Positions 1 to 7,824 are shown, counted from the first letter of the stretch. The stretch: 64,000 nucleotides of DNA from Cellulophaga sp. 20_2_10 (GCF_023476645.1 NZ_JAMCOJ010000008.1:62001-126000); one strand, 5' to 3'. Notes: generated by a model from the sequence alone, not told the origin. Numbers and translations are program-made.

Positions 1-928
1 TTGCCATTTCATCAATAGGAGAAAAATCTGCTTCCCATTTTTTATTTTTAATGTTTATAGTCCCATGCGCAGTAAACAACATTCCGTTACGGGCGTTACG
101 TGTTGGCATAACACAATCAAACATATCTACACCTAAAGCTATATTTTCTAAAATATTAATAGGTGTACCTACACCCATTAAGTATCTAGGCTTGTCTTCT
201 GGCAGAATGTCACAAACAACTTCTGTCATTGCGTACATTTCTTCTGCCGGCTCACCTACAGATAAACCACCTATAGCATTACCTTGCGCTCCTGCATTAG
301 CAATGTATTCTGCAGATTGTTTACGTAAATCCTTGTATGTTGACCCTTGTACAATAGGGAAAAAAGTTTGCTCGTAACCGTATTTAAACGGTAACGTTTC
401 TAAATGATTCATACAACGGTCTAACCAACGGTGCGTCATATGCATAGAGCGCTTTGCATAGTTATAATCGCACGGGTAAGGGGTACACTCATCAAACGCC
501 ATAATAATATCAGCACCAATAGTACGCTGAGTTTCCATTACGTTTTCTGGTGTAAAAAAATGAAAAGAACCATCTATATGAGATTTAAACTTAACACCTT
601 CTTCCTTAATTTTTCTATTTGCTGATAAAGAATAGACTTGGTAACCGCCACTATCTGTTAAAATATTACGATCCCAACCCATAAATTTATGCAAACCACC
701 GGCTGCTTCCAGAATATCTAATTTAGGGCGCAAATACAAATGGTAGGTGTTTCCTAAAATAATATCTGGGTTTATTTCTTCTTTTAATTCTCTTTGATGA
801 ACCCCTTTTACAGATGCAACTGTACCAACTGGCATAAAAATAGGTGTCTCTATAACACCATGATCTGTAACCATTGTTGCGGCACGTGCCTTACTCTGCG
901 CGTCTTTTTTTTCTATTGTAAATTTCAA
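1..928 (-). CDS. tgt: tRNA-guanine transglycosylase, 3' end beyond window
   Basis: This enzyme exchanges guanine 34 for preQ1 in GUN-anticodon tRNAs, a step of queuosine synthesis. Only the first 309 codons are in the window; the C-terminal zinc-binding cluster lies beyond base 1. The protein begins MKFTIEKKDAQSKARA, which lines up with E. coli Tgt (MKFELD). LTDSGGYQV (about 90-98) carries the active-site Asp, IMAFDECTPYP is a substrate loop, and DMFDCVMPTRNARNG (Asp near 271) carries the nucleophile. The start is TTG at 928-926: an in-frame TAG lies two codons upstream, and the next ATG (codon 19) would remove conserved residues. A promoter-like box lies 22 nt upstream. The gene is divergent from transketolase. 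Confidence 0.95.
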   Translation of the reverse strand, partial: MKFTIEKKDAQSKARAATMVTDHGVIETPIFMPVGTVASVKGVHQRELKEEINPDIILGNTYHLYLRPKLDILEAAGGLHKFMGWDRNILTDSGGYQVYSLSANRKIKEEGVKFKSHIDGSFHFFTPENVMETQRTIGADIIMAFDECTPYPCDYNYAKRSMHMTHRWLDRCMNHLETLPFKYGYEQTFFPIVQGSTYKDLRKQSAEYIANAGAQGNAIGGLSVGEPAEEMYAMTEVVCDILPEDKPRYLMGVGTPINILENIALGVDMFDCVMPTRNARNGMLFTAHGTINIKNKKWEADFSPIDEMA

Positions 929-949
929 AAACTATCGTATTTATAACCG

Positions 950-957
950 CAAATATA
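950..957 (-). promoter_or_regulatory. -7 box candidate for tgt
   Basis: On the minus strand this reads TATATTTG, a perfect match to the Bacteroidota -7 element TAnnTTTG. It sits 22 nt before the TTG start of tgt, so the leader would be short. No good TTG lies at the expected -33 spacing. Confidence 0.5.
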
Positions 958-1042
958 ATCAACTCAGCTACAAAAAATTGCTAACAAAAAAATAAAGTTG
1001 CCTATTAATTGTAAAGTAGTTAATAAATTATAATAACTAGCC

Positions 1043-1073
1043 TTGTACAAGCAAAAGATAGACCTTATTTTTA
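1043..1073 (+). promoter_or_regulatory. promoter candidate for the transketolase pair
   Basis: TTG at 1043-1045, a 20-nt spacer and TATTTTTA at 1066-1073 resemble the Bacteroidota -33/-7 pattern, with one mismatch in the last base of the -7 box. It lies 25 nt before the ATG at 1098. Confidence 0.4.
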
Positions 1074-1097
1074 CACGCGAATTAACAACATATAAAA

Positions 1098-1943
1098 ATG
1101 CCAAGACTGGAAGAATTACAAGATTTGACCACGCAAGTGAGAAGGGATATTTTAAGAATGGTGCACAAAGTTAACTCTGGCCATCCAGGTGGTTCTTTAG
1201 GTTGTGCAGAATTTTTTGTAGCCCTGTACAATGAATTAATGGAATTAAACGAAGGATTTGACATGGATGGTAAAGGTGAAGACCTTTTCTTTTTATCTAA
1301 CGGTCATATTTCTCCTGTTTATTATAGTGTTTTAGCACGTAGTGGATATTTTCCAGTAGATGAGCTTAACACTTTTAGACTAATTAATTCTAGATTACAA
1401 GGACACCCAACTACGCATGAAGGGTTACCTGGAATCCGCATTGCATCAGGTTCATTAGGACAAGGAATGTCTGTAGCAATTGGTGCTGCATTAGCTAAAA
1501 AGTTAAACAAAGACAGTAATCTTGTATATAGTTTACACGGAGACGGTGAATTACAAGAAGGTCAAAACTGGGAAGCTATGATGTATGCTTCTGCTAATAA
1601 AGTTGATAATTTAATATCTACTATAGATTTAAACGGACAACAAATTGACGGTTCTACTGATACCGTTTTAGCAATGGGTAGCATTAAAGCTAAATTTGAA
1701 GCTTTTGGATGGGATGTTTTAGACATAAAAGAAGGTAACAATCTTGAAGCTGTTATAGCTGGTCTTAAAAAGGCAAAAACTATGACTGGCAAAGGAAAAC
1801 CTGTTTGTGTATTATTACATACAGTTATGGGTAATGGTGTAGATTTTATGATGCACACACACGCTTGGCACGGTAAAGCTCCTAATGATGAGCAACTAGA
1901 GATAGCATTAGCACAAAACCCTGAAACTTTAGGAGACTACTAA
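1098..1943 (+). CDS. transketolase, N-terminal (TPP-binding) subunit
   Basis: This is the first half of a split transketolase of the non-oxidative pentose phosphate pathway, moving two-carbon ketol units between sugar phosphates in the cytoplasm. HPGGSLG (29-35) and the thiamine diphosphate motif beginning GDGELQEGQNWEA (148-160), with the following IDLNGQQIDG, mark the pyrophosphate and Mg2+ binding domain. At 281 aa it covers only the N-terminal third or so of a one-chain transketolase of about 660 aa. The missing Pyr and C-terminal domains are supplied by the next gene, 49 nt downstream on the same strand, so the two presumably form a heterotetramer. Split transketolases are common in Bacteroidota, so this is not a frameshift. 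Confidence 0.95.
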   Translation: MPRLEELQDLTTQVRRDILRMVHKVNSGHPGGSLGCAEFFVALYNELMELNEGFDMDGKGEDLFFLSNGHISPVYYSVLARSGYFPVDELNTFRLINSRLQGHPTTHEGLPGIRIASGSLGQGMSVAIGAALAKKLNKDSNLVYSLHGDGELQEGQNWEAMMYASANKVDNLISTIDLNGQQIDGSTDTVLAMGSIKAKFEAFGWDVLDIKEGNNLEAVIAGLKKAKTMTGKGKPVCVLLHTVMGNGVDFMMHTHAWHGKAPNDEQLEIALAQNPETLGDY

Positions 1944-1992
1944 TAAAAATTAAATCTACCTTCTCTTACAAAAGAGAAAAATCATAAAGGAT

Positions 1993-2946
1993 ATGAAAAA
2001 ATACATAGATCAAGGAAAAAACGATACTAGAAGTGGTTTTGGTGCAGGTTTAACAGAGTTAGGAAGAACAAACCCTAATGTTGTTGCATTATGTGCAGAT
2101 TTAATTGGCTCTCTTAAAATGGATCAATTTATTGAAGAAAATCCAGAGAGATTCTTTCAGATAGGTATTGCAGAAGCTAACATGATGTGTATTGCTGCTG
2201 GTTTAACTATTGGTGGTAAAATACCATTTACAGGTACTTTTGCTAACTTTTCTACAGGAAGAGTATATGACCAAATACGCCAATCTATAGCATATTCTGG
2301 TAAAAACGTAAAAATTTGTGCTTCTCACGCTGGTGTTACATTAGGTGAAGATGGTGCAACGCACCAAATATTAGAAGACATAGGATTAATGAAAATGTTA
2401 CCAGGAATGGTAGTTATTAACCCTTGTGACTACAACCAAACAAAAGCTGCTACTATTGCTATTGCTGATTATGAAGGTCCTGTTTACTTGCGATTTGGAA
2501 GACCAAAAGTAGCAAACTTTACTCCTGCAGATCAGAAATTTGAAATAGGTAAAGCTTTACATTTAACAGAAGGTACAGATGTTACTATTGTAGCAACTGG
2601 ACATCTAGTTTGGGAAGCTTTAATAGCTGCCGAAAACCTAGAGAGTCAAGGTATCTCTGCAGAAGTAATTAATATACACACTATAAAACCATTAGATGCT
2701 AACGCAATTATTAACTCTGTTAAAAAAACAGGTTGTATAGTAACTGCAGAAGAACATAATGTTTTAGGAGGTTTAGGAGAAAGTGTTGCGCGTGTTTTAG
2801 CAACAAGCCAACCAACACCGCAAGAGTTCATTGGTACTAATGATACTTTTGGAGAAAGTGGTACTCCTGCGCAATTAATGGAAAAATATGGTTTAGACAA
2901 TAAAGCGATAGAAAAAGCCGTTATAAAAGTTATAGAACGCAAGTAA
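1993..2946 (+). CDS. transketolase, C-terminal (Pyr plus C-domain) subunit
   Basis: This is the partner of the preceding gene. At 317 aa it supplies the pyrimidine-binding and C-terminal domains. GIAEANM (58-64) carries the catalytic Glu61 that activates the thiazolium ring, and SHAGVTLGEDGATHQ (111-125) is a typical Pyr-domain loop. It has its own ATG and an independent start region, and the upstream gene ends with a clean stop, so it is a true two-gene arrangement. It is probably cotranscribed with the N-terminal subunit. Remote similarity to DXS and the pyruvate dehydrogenase E1 beta subunit is expected, but the adjacent partner makes transketolase the best call. Confidence 0.95.
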   Translation: MKKYIDQGKNDTRSGFGAGLTELGRTNPNVVALCADLIGSLKMDQFIEENPERFFQIGIAEANMMCIAAGLTIGGKIPFTGTFANFSTGRVYDQIRQSIAYSGKNVKICASHAGVTLGEDGATHQILEDIGLMKMLPGMVVINPCDYNQTKAATIAIADYEGPVYLRFGRPKVANFTPADQKFEIGKALHLTEGTDVTIVATGHLVWEALIAAENLESQGISAEVINIHTIKPLDANAIINSVKKTGCIVTAEEHNVLGGLGESVARVLATSQPTPQEFIGTNDTFGESGTPAQLMEKYGLDNKAIEKAVIKVIERK

Positions 2947-3051
2947 GAGAATGGTATCGTTATTGATACTTAACTTACATATTAATTAATAACATATTGA
3001 GAGTGATTGTTTTTTTACAGTCGCTCTCTTTTTGTTTAAAACACTTTTAAA

Positions 3052-3636
3052 ATGAAAAAAACACTTTTAGTAATTACATTGGCTTTAGCTAGTTTAGCTA
3101 CTTATGCCCAAACCGATGCTGGTTTTGGTATAAAAGGAGGTTTAAACTACGGTGGTAACGGAGATTATTATGATTCGGCAAAGGATGCATATAATAATCC
3201 TGACAAAAATGTAGGATACCATATTGGTATTTATGCAAAAACAGCTGGCAACTTATACATTAGACCAGAATTGATGTACACCTCTTTAAAATCTGGTTAT
3301 GCCGAAGATTTTAAAATGCAAAAACTAGATTTACCAGTTTTAGTTGGCGCAAAAGTATTTGGCCCTATAAACGTATTTGCAGGTCCTGCTTTTCAATATA
3401 TTTTAGACACAGATTATGATGGCTTTACCATTGGCGATGTAAAGAATGATTTTACCGTAGGTCTTAACGTAGGTGTAGGAGTTAATTTAGGTAAACTAGG
3501 AGTTGATGTTAGATACGAAAGAGGATTTAGCAATAATGAAGTTGATATTATTAACGCTGACCTTACATCTGTTAGAAAAGACAAAATAGACACAAGACCA
3601 GATCAATTGATATTAAGTGTATCTTTAAGTCTATAA
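3052..3636 (+). CDS. outer-membrane beta-barrel protein, PorT/OmpX-like
   Basis: The 194-aa protein has a signal peptide (about 1-19, ending TYAQ) followed by alternating glycine-rich strands that start GFGIKGGLNYGG and end with a short hydrophobic strand, LILSVSLSL. This is typical of the small eight-stranded barrel family widespread in Bacteroidota (outer membrane beta-barrel domain). Substrate and function are not visible. It stands alone, about 105 nt after transketolase, and is followed by a strong hairpin terminator shared with the convergent lipoprotein gene. Confidence 0.8.
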   Translation: MKKTLLVITLALASLATYAQTDAGFGIKGGLNYGGNGDYYDSAKDAYNNPDKNVGYHIGIYAKTAGNLYIRPELMYTSLKSGYAEDFKMQKLDLPVLVGAKVFGPINVFAGPAFQYILDTDYDGFTIGDVKNDFTVGLNVGVGVNLGKLGVDVRYERGFSNNEVDIINADLTSVRKDKIDTRPDQLILSVSLSL

Positions 3637-3683
3637 TTATTAGAAAACTAATTACTTAGTAATATTAAAATTAGTGATTAAAC

Positions 3684-3719
3684 AAAAGAGCCCTAGAAAT
3701 TAAATTCTAGGGCTCTTTT
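3684..3719. terminator. bidirectional hairpin terminator
   Basis: A perfect 15-bp stem (3684-3698 with 3705-3719) and a 6-nt loop, with A-rich and T-rich flanks, lies between convergent genes and can serve both strands. Confidence 0.9.
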
Positions 3720-3744
3720 TATATTTTTTAATAGTACCGTTATA

Positions 3745-4710
3745 CTAGCTATTTGGATCCAAGTAATCTGGAGTACCATCGTTATTAGAATCTGGATAAG
3801 GGAAGATTATATTTCCATCAGCATCGCTAATTTCATCTCTAGTTAATTTACCATCGTTATCATCATCATTATCTAAGTAATCTGGCACAGTAGAAATGGA
3901 TGAAGACCCTTCTTCTGATGCTAAATCTGTGTTATCATCAAACAAATATCCATTATCATTTAAATCTTCTAAATAAGAAGGTACACCATCATTATCATGA
4001 TCAGCTTCGTTAACAGCCATTAAATCAATCTTAAAAATTAATGGACTATACTCCGCTATAAGCCCAGTCGCATTGTTATAATAACCAAGAGCTGAAGGAA
4101 AAATCACAAGTCCAACTCCATAATCAGTGATTTCAAAAGTACCATCTTCATTAATGATTGGTGCTCCACCTGCTTTTAAGAATTTAGCACCTTCAGAAAA
4201 ACCTCTTGCTCCTTGACCAGGGGCTTGAATTGTTGCTAAATCAAACCATAAAGGAGTAGCTGTAGAAGCATCAAAAACTGTGTTATCTAACAACAAACCT
4301 TCGTAACGAACATAAGTAGAATCCATTGCAGTGGCCTGATCACCGACACCCTGCCTAGCTACTAAGTAATAATAGGTATGCTCTACCTCTTTATTATTAC
4401 TTAAACCAATTTCAGAAGACCTAACAGTAGTTTTCACTGCTGTCATCATATCTATTAAAGGGGTTTTCCCTGCATTATCACCTTCAATTTCACCTAAAAC
4501 AATTTTATAATCAAAATCTGCTGGAGGATTCGCAAACTCTTCATAGTTGTAAAAATGAGTCTCTAAATATTGAACTATAGAGTCTTTGTCTTGGTCTACT
4601 ATCTCACTCAAAGCTTTAGGAGGAACTACAGTAAAGCCATTATCATCACTACCACAAGACCATACTAAAATGGCTAGTAAAACAAATATAAGTACGTTTT
4701 TAAATTTCAT
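3745..4710 (-). CDS. FKBP-like PPIase lipoprotein with calcium-binding-type tail
   Basis: The 321-aa protein has a lipoprotein signal (Cys19 in LVWSC). The middle region (about 60-235), with YVRYEGLLLDNTVFDAS and a later GVGLVIFPSALGY, resembles FKBP-type peptidyl-prolyl isomerases of Bacteroidota. The last 80 residues hold Asp/Asn-rich repeats (DHDNDGVPSYLED, DNDDDNDG, DSNNDGTPDYLDPN) like thrombospondin type 3 calcium-binding repeats. It is likely attached to an outer or periplasmic membrane leaflet. FKBP active-site residues look only partly conserved, so enzymatic activity is uncertain. It is divergent from the Hsp15-like gene. Confidence 0.75.
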   Translation of the reverse strand: MKFKNVLIFVLLAILVWSCGSDDNGFTVVPPKALSEIVDQDKDSIVQYLETHFYNYEEFANPPADFDYKIVLGEIEGDNAGKTPLIDMMTAVKTTVRSSEIGLSNNKEVEHTYYYLVARQGVGDQATAMDSTYVRYEGLLLDNTVFDASTATPLWFDLATIQAPGQGARGFSEGAKFLKAGGAPIINEDGTFEITDYGVGLVIFPSALGYYNNATGLIAEYSPLIFKIDLMAVNEADHDNDGVPSYLEDLNDNGYLFDDNTDLASEEGSSSISTVPDYLDNDDDNDGKLTRDEISDADGNIIFPYPDSNNDGTPDYLDPNS

Positions 4711-4748
4711 CTATTTTAATTTATGAGTCGCAAGATACAATTTTCCCC

Positions 4749-4756
4749 TATTTTTG
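4749..4756 (+). promoter_or_regulatory. -7 box candidate upstream of the Hsp15-like gene
   Basis: TATTTTTG matches the Bacteroidota -7 element and lies 32 nt before the ATG at 4789. No TTG is evident at the -33 spacing. Confidence 0.45.
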
Positions 4757-4788
4757 CGGAAGTAGTTAACAAAGATTTTGGATAGATT

Positions 4789-5169
4789 ATGAGGATAGAC
4801 AAATATTTATGGTGTACACGATATTTTAAAACAAGAAGTATTGCTACGGAAGCCTGTAAAAAAGGACATATTAAGATAAATGAAAAGGCCGTTAAACCAT
4901 CTAGAGATGTTTTCCCTACGGACAAAATCGAGGTTCGAAAAAACCAAATTAACTATAAACTTACCGTATTAGATGTGCCTCCAAACAGAATTGGCGCTAA
5001 ATTAGTAGATATGTACCGCAAGGATACTACTCCTAAAGAAGCTTTTGAACATTCTGATCTTCTAAAATACTCTAAAGATTATTATAGAAAAAAAGGAGTT
5101 GGAAGACCTACTAAAAAAGACAGAAGAGAAATAGACGATTATACGACTAATTCTACGGAAGAAGAATAA
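4789..5169 (+). CDS. hslR: S4-domain RNA-binding protein, Hsp15 (HslR) family
   Basis: The 126-aa protein begins with an S4 RNA-binding domain (MRIDKYLWCTRYFKTRS, then GHIKINEKAVKPSRDV) and ends with a basic, then acidic tail. Hsp15 proteins bind stalled 50S subunits carrying peptidyl-tRNA and help ribosome recycling. The family match rests on the S4 domain at the extreme N terminus, the length and the basic C-terminal extension (KDYYRKKGVGRPTKKDRRE). It is followed 49 nt later by a phosphoribosyltransferase on the same strand, which has its own promoter-like box. Confidence 0.8.
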   Translation: MRIDKYLWCTRYFKTRSIATEACKKGHIKINEKAVKPSRDVFPTDKIEVRKNQINYKLTVLDVPPNRIGAKLVDMYRKDTTPKEAFEHSDLLKYSKDYYRKKGVGRPTKKDRREIDDYTTNSTEEE

Positions 5170-5187
5170 GACTTAAAAAGTCTTTAC

Positions 5188-5195
5188 TATCTTTG
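5188..5195 (+). promoter_or_regulatory. -7 box candidate for the phosphoribosyltransferase
   Basis: TATCTTTG matches TAnnTTTG and ends 23 nt before the ATG at 5219. No -33 element was found at the usual distance. Confidence 0.4.
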
Positions 5196-5218
5196 ATACA
5201 TCTAAAATTACAGTACAA

Positions 5219-5716
5219 ATGCAGAACAAAATATTATCTCACGACCAAATTCAGCATAAAATAAAGCGTATTGCCTATCAAATTTACGAAGCTAATGTTA
5301 ATGAAACAGAGATTGTAATTGCTGGTATAGAAGGTGGTGGCTTAAAATTTGCGAAAAAATTAAGCACTGTTTTAGAGGATATCACCGAAGCCAAAATTAC
5401 ACTATGCACTGTAAAAATGGATAAGAAAAATCCATTAAAAAGCGGTGTTACAACTTCTATCGCTACGGAAGATTACACCAATAAATCTGTTGTTTTAGTA
5501 GACGATGTTTTAAACTCTGGCTCCACCCTAATCTATGGCGTGTTTCACTTTTTAAAAGTTCCGTTACGCCAATTAAAAACAGCTGTATTAGTGAACAGAA
5601 ACCATAAAAAGTACCCTGTTAAAGCAGATTACAAAGGAATTTCTTTATCTACTTCCCTACAAGAACATATAGAAGTTGAGTTTAAGCCTAAAAATGATGC
5701 TGTTTACCTAAACTAA
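5219..5716 (+). CDS. phosphoribosyltransferase family protein
   Basis: The 165-aa type I phosphoribosyltransferase fold protein carries the PRPP-binding signature VVLVDDVLNSGSTL (91-104), preceded by VIAGIEGGGLKFA, a pyrophosphate loop region. PyrR-like and hypoxanthine-type enzymes share this pattern; the nucleobase specificity cannot be read from the sequence. The stop codon overlaps the 3' end of the convergent aroK by 9 nt, so the two messages are complementary at their ends. Confidence 0.85.
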   Translation: MQNKILSHDQIQHKIKRIAYQIYEANVNETEIVIAGIEGGGLKFAKKLSTVLEDITEAKITLCTVKMDKKNPLKSGVTTSIATEDYTNKSVVLVDDVLNSGSTLIYGVFHFLKVPLRQLKTAVLVNRNHKKYPVKADYKGISLSTSLQEHIEVEFKPKNDAVYLN

Positions 5717-6223
5717 CGCACCTATTATCTCATTTACGACTGTGGCACTATCTTTTTGCTTTACCAATATGGTATGGTGCGCCTTTGTATAAAAATAACT
5801 TCTCTCAAACAAATGTGTACCAATAAACTCTGGAAGCTCGTTTTCTGGAATATTAGCTATTAAAGGTCTATGTGCTTTCTCCTTCACCAATCTTTTAATT
5901 AATTCTGGTATTGGCACATTTAAGTAAAACACATTATTAGTACCGTTGGTCATTACGTTAATATTATCTCCATAACAAGGAGTACCACCACCGGTAGAGA
6001 GTACAAAATCTTCATTTGAAGCAAAAATTTCTTTTAAACACAAAATTTCTACTTTTCTAAAAAAAATCTCTCCTTTGGTCGAAAACAGCTCTGGAATTGA
6101 CATCTTATATTTTGCTTCAATATAAGTGTCTAAATCCAAGAAATTGATTTTCAAACGCTTGGAAAGCTCTTTCCCCACAGTAGATTTACCACTACCCATA
6201 TAACCAACCAATACTATTTGCAT
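5708..6223 (-). CDS. aroK: shikimate kinase
   Basis: This enzyme phosphorylates shikimate at the 3-hydroxyl with ATP, the fifth step of the chorismate pathway. The 171-aa protein shows the P-loop GYMGSGKSTVG (7-17), the shikimate-binding Asp32 in LDLDTYIE, Arg56 in GEIFFRKVE, the glycine triplet STGGGT (77-81) and a lid KAHRPLI. All key residues are present and the length is normal. It stands alone on the minus strand, overlapping the phosphoribosyltransferase tail-to-tail by 9 nt. Confidence 0.95.
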   Translation of the reverse strand: MQIVLVGYMGSGKSTVGKELSKRLKINFLDLDTYIEAKYKMSIPELFSTKGEIFFRKVEILCLKEIFASNEDFVLSTGGGTPCYGDNINVMTNGTNNVFYLNVPIPELIKRLVKEKAHRPLIANIPENELPEFIGTHLFERSYFYTKAHHTILVKQKDSATVVNEIIGALV

Positions 6224-6293
6224 CTATTTTTTTATACAAAGATGCTCTATTTTTAAGCGAAATAAAAAAAAACGAAAAAAAATAAAAAAGTCC

Positions 6294-6323
6294 TTGTCAA
6301 ACTAAATAAAGGTCATATATTTG
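6294..6323 (+). promoter_or_regulatory. promoter of tRNA-Lys copy A
   Basis: TTG at 6294-6296, exactly 19 nt of spacer and TATATTTG at 6316-6323 match the Bacteroidota housekeeping promoter. The predicted start lies about 30 nt before the mature tRNA 5' end. Confidence 0.85.
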
Positions 6324-6361
6324 CACCCGCTAACAGCAATATGCTTAGGCGATGGAATAAT

Positions 6362-6434
6362 GACCTGGTAGCTCAGTTGGTAGAGCATCTCCCTTTTAAG
6401 GAGAGGGTCCTGGGTTCGAGCCCCAGCCCGGTCA
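6362..6434 (+). tRNA. tRNA-Lys (UUU), copy A
   Basis: This is a 73-nt cloverleaf. The anticodon stem is TCTCC/GGAGA with loop CTTTTAA, giving anticodon TTT; the T arm is CTGGG-TTCGAGC-CCCAG; the D arm is GCTC/GAGC. The acceptor stem has one mismatch (position 5 with 68). The CCA end is not encoded. Confidence 0.97.
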
Positions 6435-6444
6435 CAATTAAAGA

Positions 6445-6478
6445 AATCCGAAAACATTATGTTTTTGGATTTTTTTTT
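6445..6478 (+). terminator. hairpin terminator of tRNA-Lys copy A
   Basis: The stem AATCC-AAAACA pairs with TGTTTT-GGATT around one internal mismatch and is followed by a run of T. Confidence 0.8.
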
Positions 6479-6663
6479 GCACTAAACTGAACTCCCCCTT
6501 TTTACAGTTTAAAATTCAATTATCACACAAATCCGCAGCTTGAATTCTACTTTTAAAAGAGTTTTTTTCTATCAATTAAAAAAAAATAAAACTCTAATTA
6601 AATCTAACACAGGGGGTTTAGCCGTAGCTTTTGTTTTACTTATTATTTTATTACAAAAAGTCC

Positions 6664-6693
6664 TTGTCAAATAAAATAAAGGTCATATATTTG
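6664..6693 (+). promoter_or_regulatory. promoter of tRNA-Lys copy B
   Basis: It has the same elements as copy A: TTG 6664-6666, 19-nt spacer, TATATTTG 6686-6693. The spacer differs from copy A by only a couple of bases. Confidence 0.85.
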
Positions 6694-6731
6694 CACCCGC
6701 TAACAGCAATACGCTTAAGCGATGGAATAAT

Positions 6732-6804
6732 GACCTGGTAGCTCAGTTGGTAGAGCATCTCCCTTTTAAGGAGAGGGTCCTGGGTTCGAGCCCCAGCCCG
6801 GTCA
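6732..6804 (+). tRNA. tRNA-Lys (UUU), copy B
   Basis: It is identical over 73 nt to copy A, including the single acceptor-stem mismatch, so both are probably functional and recently duplicated. Confidence 0.97.
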
Positions 6805-6812
6805 CAAACAAA

Positions 6813-6846
6813 AAAACCGAAAACATTATGTTTTCGGTTTTTTTTT
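6813..6846. terminator. hairpin terminator after tRNA-Lys copy B
   Basis: The perfect stem AACCGAAAACA/TGTTTTCGGTT followed by T9 can also act in reverse for the MerR-type gene ending at 6861. Confidence 0.9.
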
Positions 6847-6860
6847 GCTTTATACTTAAA

Positions 6861-7736
6861 CTACGATATTCTGTCTCGCAATATACTTATTAACTCACCG
6901 GGATTAGAAACATAAATTGTTCTATCCTCAAAATATTTAGTTTCTAAATTTACAGGATTACCAGAAACAAGAAGATCTGCAGTAGTCTGACTTAATACAG
7001 CTTCTATTTTTTCCTTTATTCTATCTGGTACTGTAGTTACAAACATTGTCAATAACAGATTAGGCTTTACTATGCTCTGCACAGATTCTATATTACTAAT
7101 AGGCACGTGCTGTCCTAAATAAAACACATTCCACCCTAGATCTTTTGCTATATACTGCGCCAACAAAAGCCCTATTTCATGGTGTTCATTTTCTGGTAAA
7201 AATAAAATAATCCTAGGCGCATTGGTTTCGGGCAAAGGCAATGCATTAATTGCAGCAATTACTTTTTGTCTAATTAAATTAGATATAAAATGTTCTTGCG
7301 CTGGCATCACCTTATCAATACCCCACAAAACACCAATCTGATTTAAAAAAGGATAAATTAAATCTGTAACGGCGTTTAACAACCCTTTACTTGCTATGTG
7401 TGCGTCTATAATTTTTATAAACTCGCGCTCGTTCATCTCTAACAAACCCAACATAAGTGCCGTAAGCTCGTCACCCTCTATAGGCTTAAGTAAAACTTCT
7501 GTTACGTTAGTGTGCAACTCTTCATTAGACATCTTATCTATCTTAGATATCTTAAATCCATTACGCTGTAAAATACTTACATTAAGAAGCTTTCTTAATA
7601 ACTCATCTGTATAAAATCTAATATTAGTATCTGTCCGTTCTGGCTCTATAAAGCTATACCTACTCTCCCACTTTCTTAATGTATGTGCATTAATACCAGT
7701 AAGTGTAGCTACTTGCGACATTGAATAACTACCCAT
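6861..7736 (-). CDS. CarH/LitR-like B12-binding MerR-family transcriptional regulator
   Basis: The 291-aa protein has an N-terminal MerR winged helix (SMSQVATLTGINAHTLRKWESRY, residues 5-27) and a C-terminal cobalamin-binding module. The helical-bundle motif W-x9-EH is present (Trp138, Glu148, His149), as is E-x-H-x-x-G (Glu184, His186, Gly189), the lower cobalt ligand motif. In CarH photoreceptors adenosylcobalamin makes a DNA-binding tetramer that light disassembles, relieving repression. The residue after the Trp is Gly139, where Thermus CarH has the His that ligates cobalt after illumination. It is divergent from a fasciclin lipoprotein and next to carotenoid genes, which suggests light-dependent control of this locus (inference). 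Confidence 0.9.
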   Translation of the reverse strand: MGSYSMSQVATLTGINAHTLRKWESRYSFIEPERTDTNIRFYTDELLRKLLNVSILQRNGFKISKIDKMSNEELHTNVTEVLLKPIEGDELTALMLGLLEMNEREFIKIIDAHIASKGLLNAVTDLIYPFLNQIGVLWGIDKVMPAQEHFISNLIRQKVIAAINALPLPETNAPRIILFLPENEHHEIGLLLAQYIAKDLGWNVFYLGQHVPISNIESVQSIVKPNLLLTMFVTTVPDRIKEKIEAVLSQTTADLLVSGNPVNLETKYFEDRTIYVSNPGELISILRDRIS

Positions 7737-7757
7737 TTTTAATCGTTTTTATAATAA

Positions 7758-7765
7758 CAAATGTA
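7758..7765 (-). promoter_or_regulatory. -7 box candidate for the CarH-like gene
   Basis: On the minus strand this reads TACATTTG, a perfect TAnnTTTG, 22 nt before the ATG at 7736. The same octamer occurs in the divergent fasciclin promoter. Confidence 0.55.
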
Positions 7766-7792
7766 GTATAAAAAATAGGCAAGAAGATAGTT

Positions 7793-7824
7793 TTGTCTAA
7801 TTTTTTTGAAATTTACCTAGACAA
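7793..7824. promoter_or_regulatory. candidate operator 1: inverted repeat TTGTCTA / TAGACAA
   Basis: TTGTCTA (7793-7799) and TAGACAA (7818-7824) form 7-bp arms separated by 18 nt. The right arm overlaps the expected -33 region of the fasciclin promoter. It could bind the adjacent CarH-like protein (inference). Confidence 0.45.

Larger units (their letters stand above)
6286..6846 (+). repeat. tandem duplication of a promoter-tRNA-Lys-terminator unit
   Basis: Copy A (about 6286-6478) and copy B (about 6656-6846) are offset by about 370 bp. The mature tRNAs are identical. The promoters and leaders differ at only a few bases (for example atgcttaggc versus acgcttaagc), and both copies end in related hairpins. 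The roughly 180 bp between the copies (6479-6655) holds no recognisable gene. Confidence 0.9.

Noticed and set aside
51-625. Open frames on the plus strand across the left edge
   Set aside because: They are antisense to the well-supported tgt gene.
929-1097. TPP riboswitch upstream of transketolase
   Set aside because: No THI-box sequence pattern; only a plausible promoter is visible.
6362-6804. The tRNA-Lys genes as pseudogenes because of the 5-68 mismatch
   Set aside because: Both copies are identical and every other stem and loop is canonical, with good promoters and terminators.
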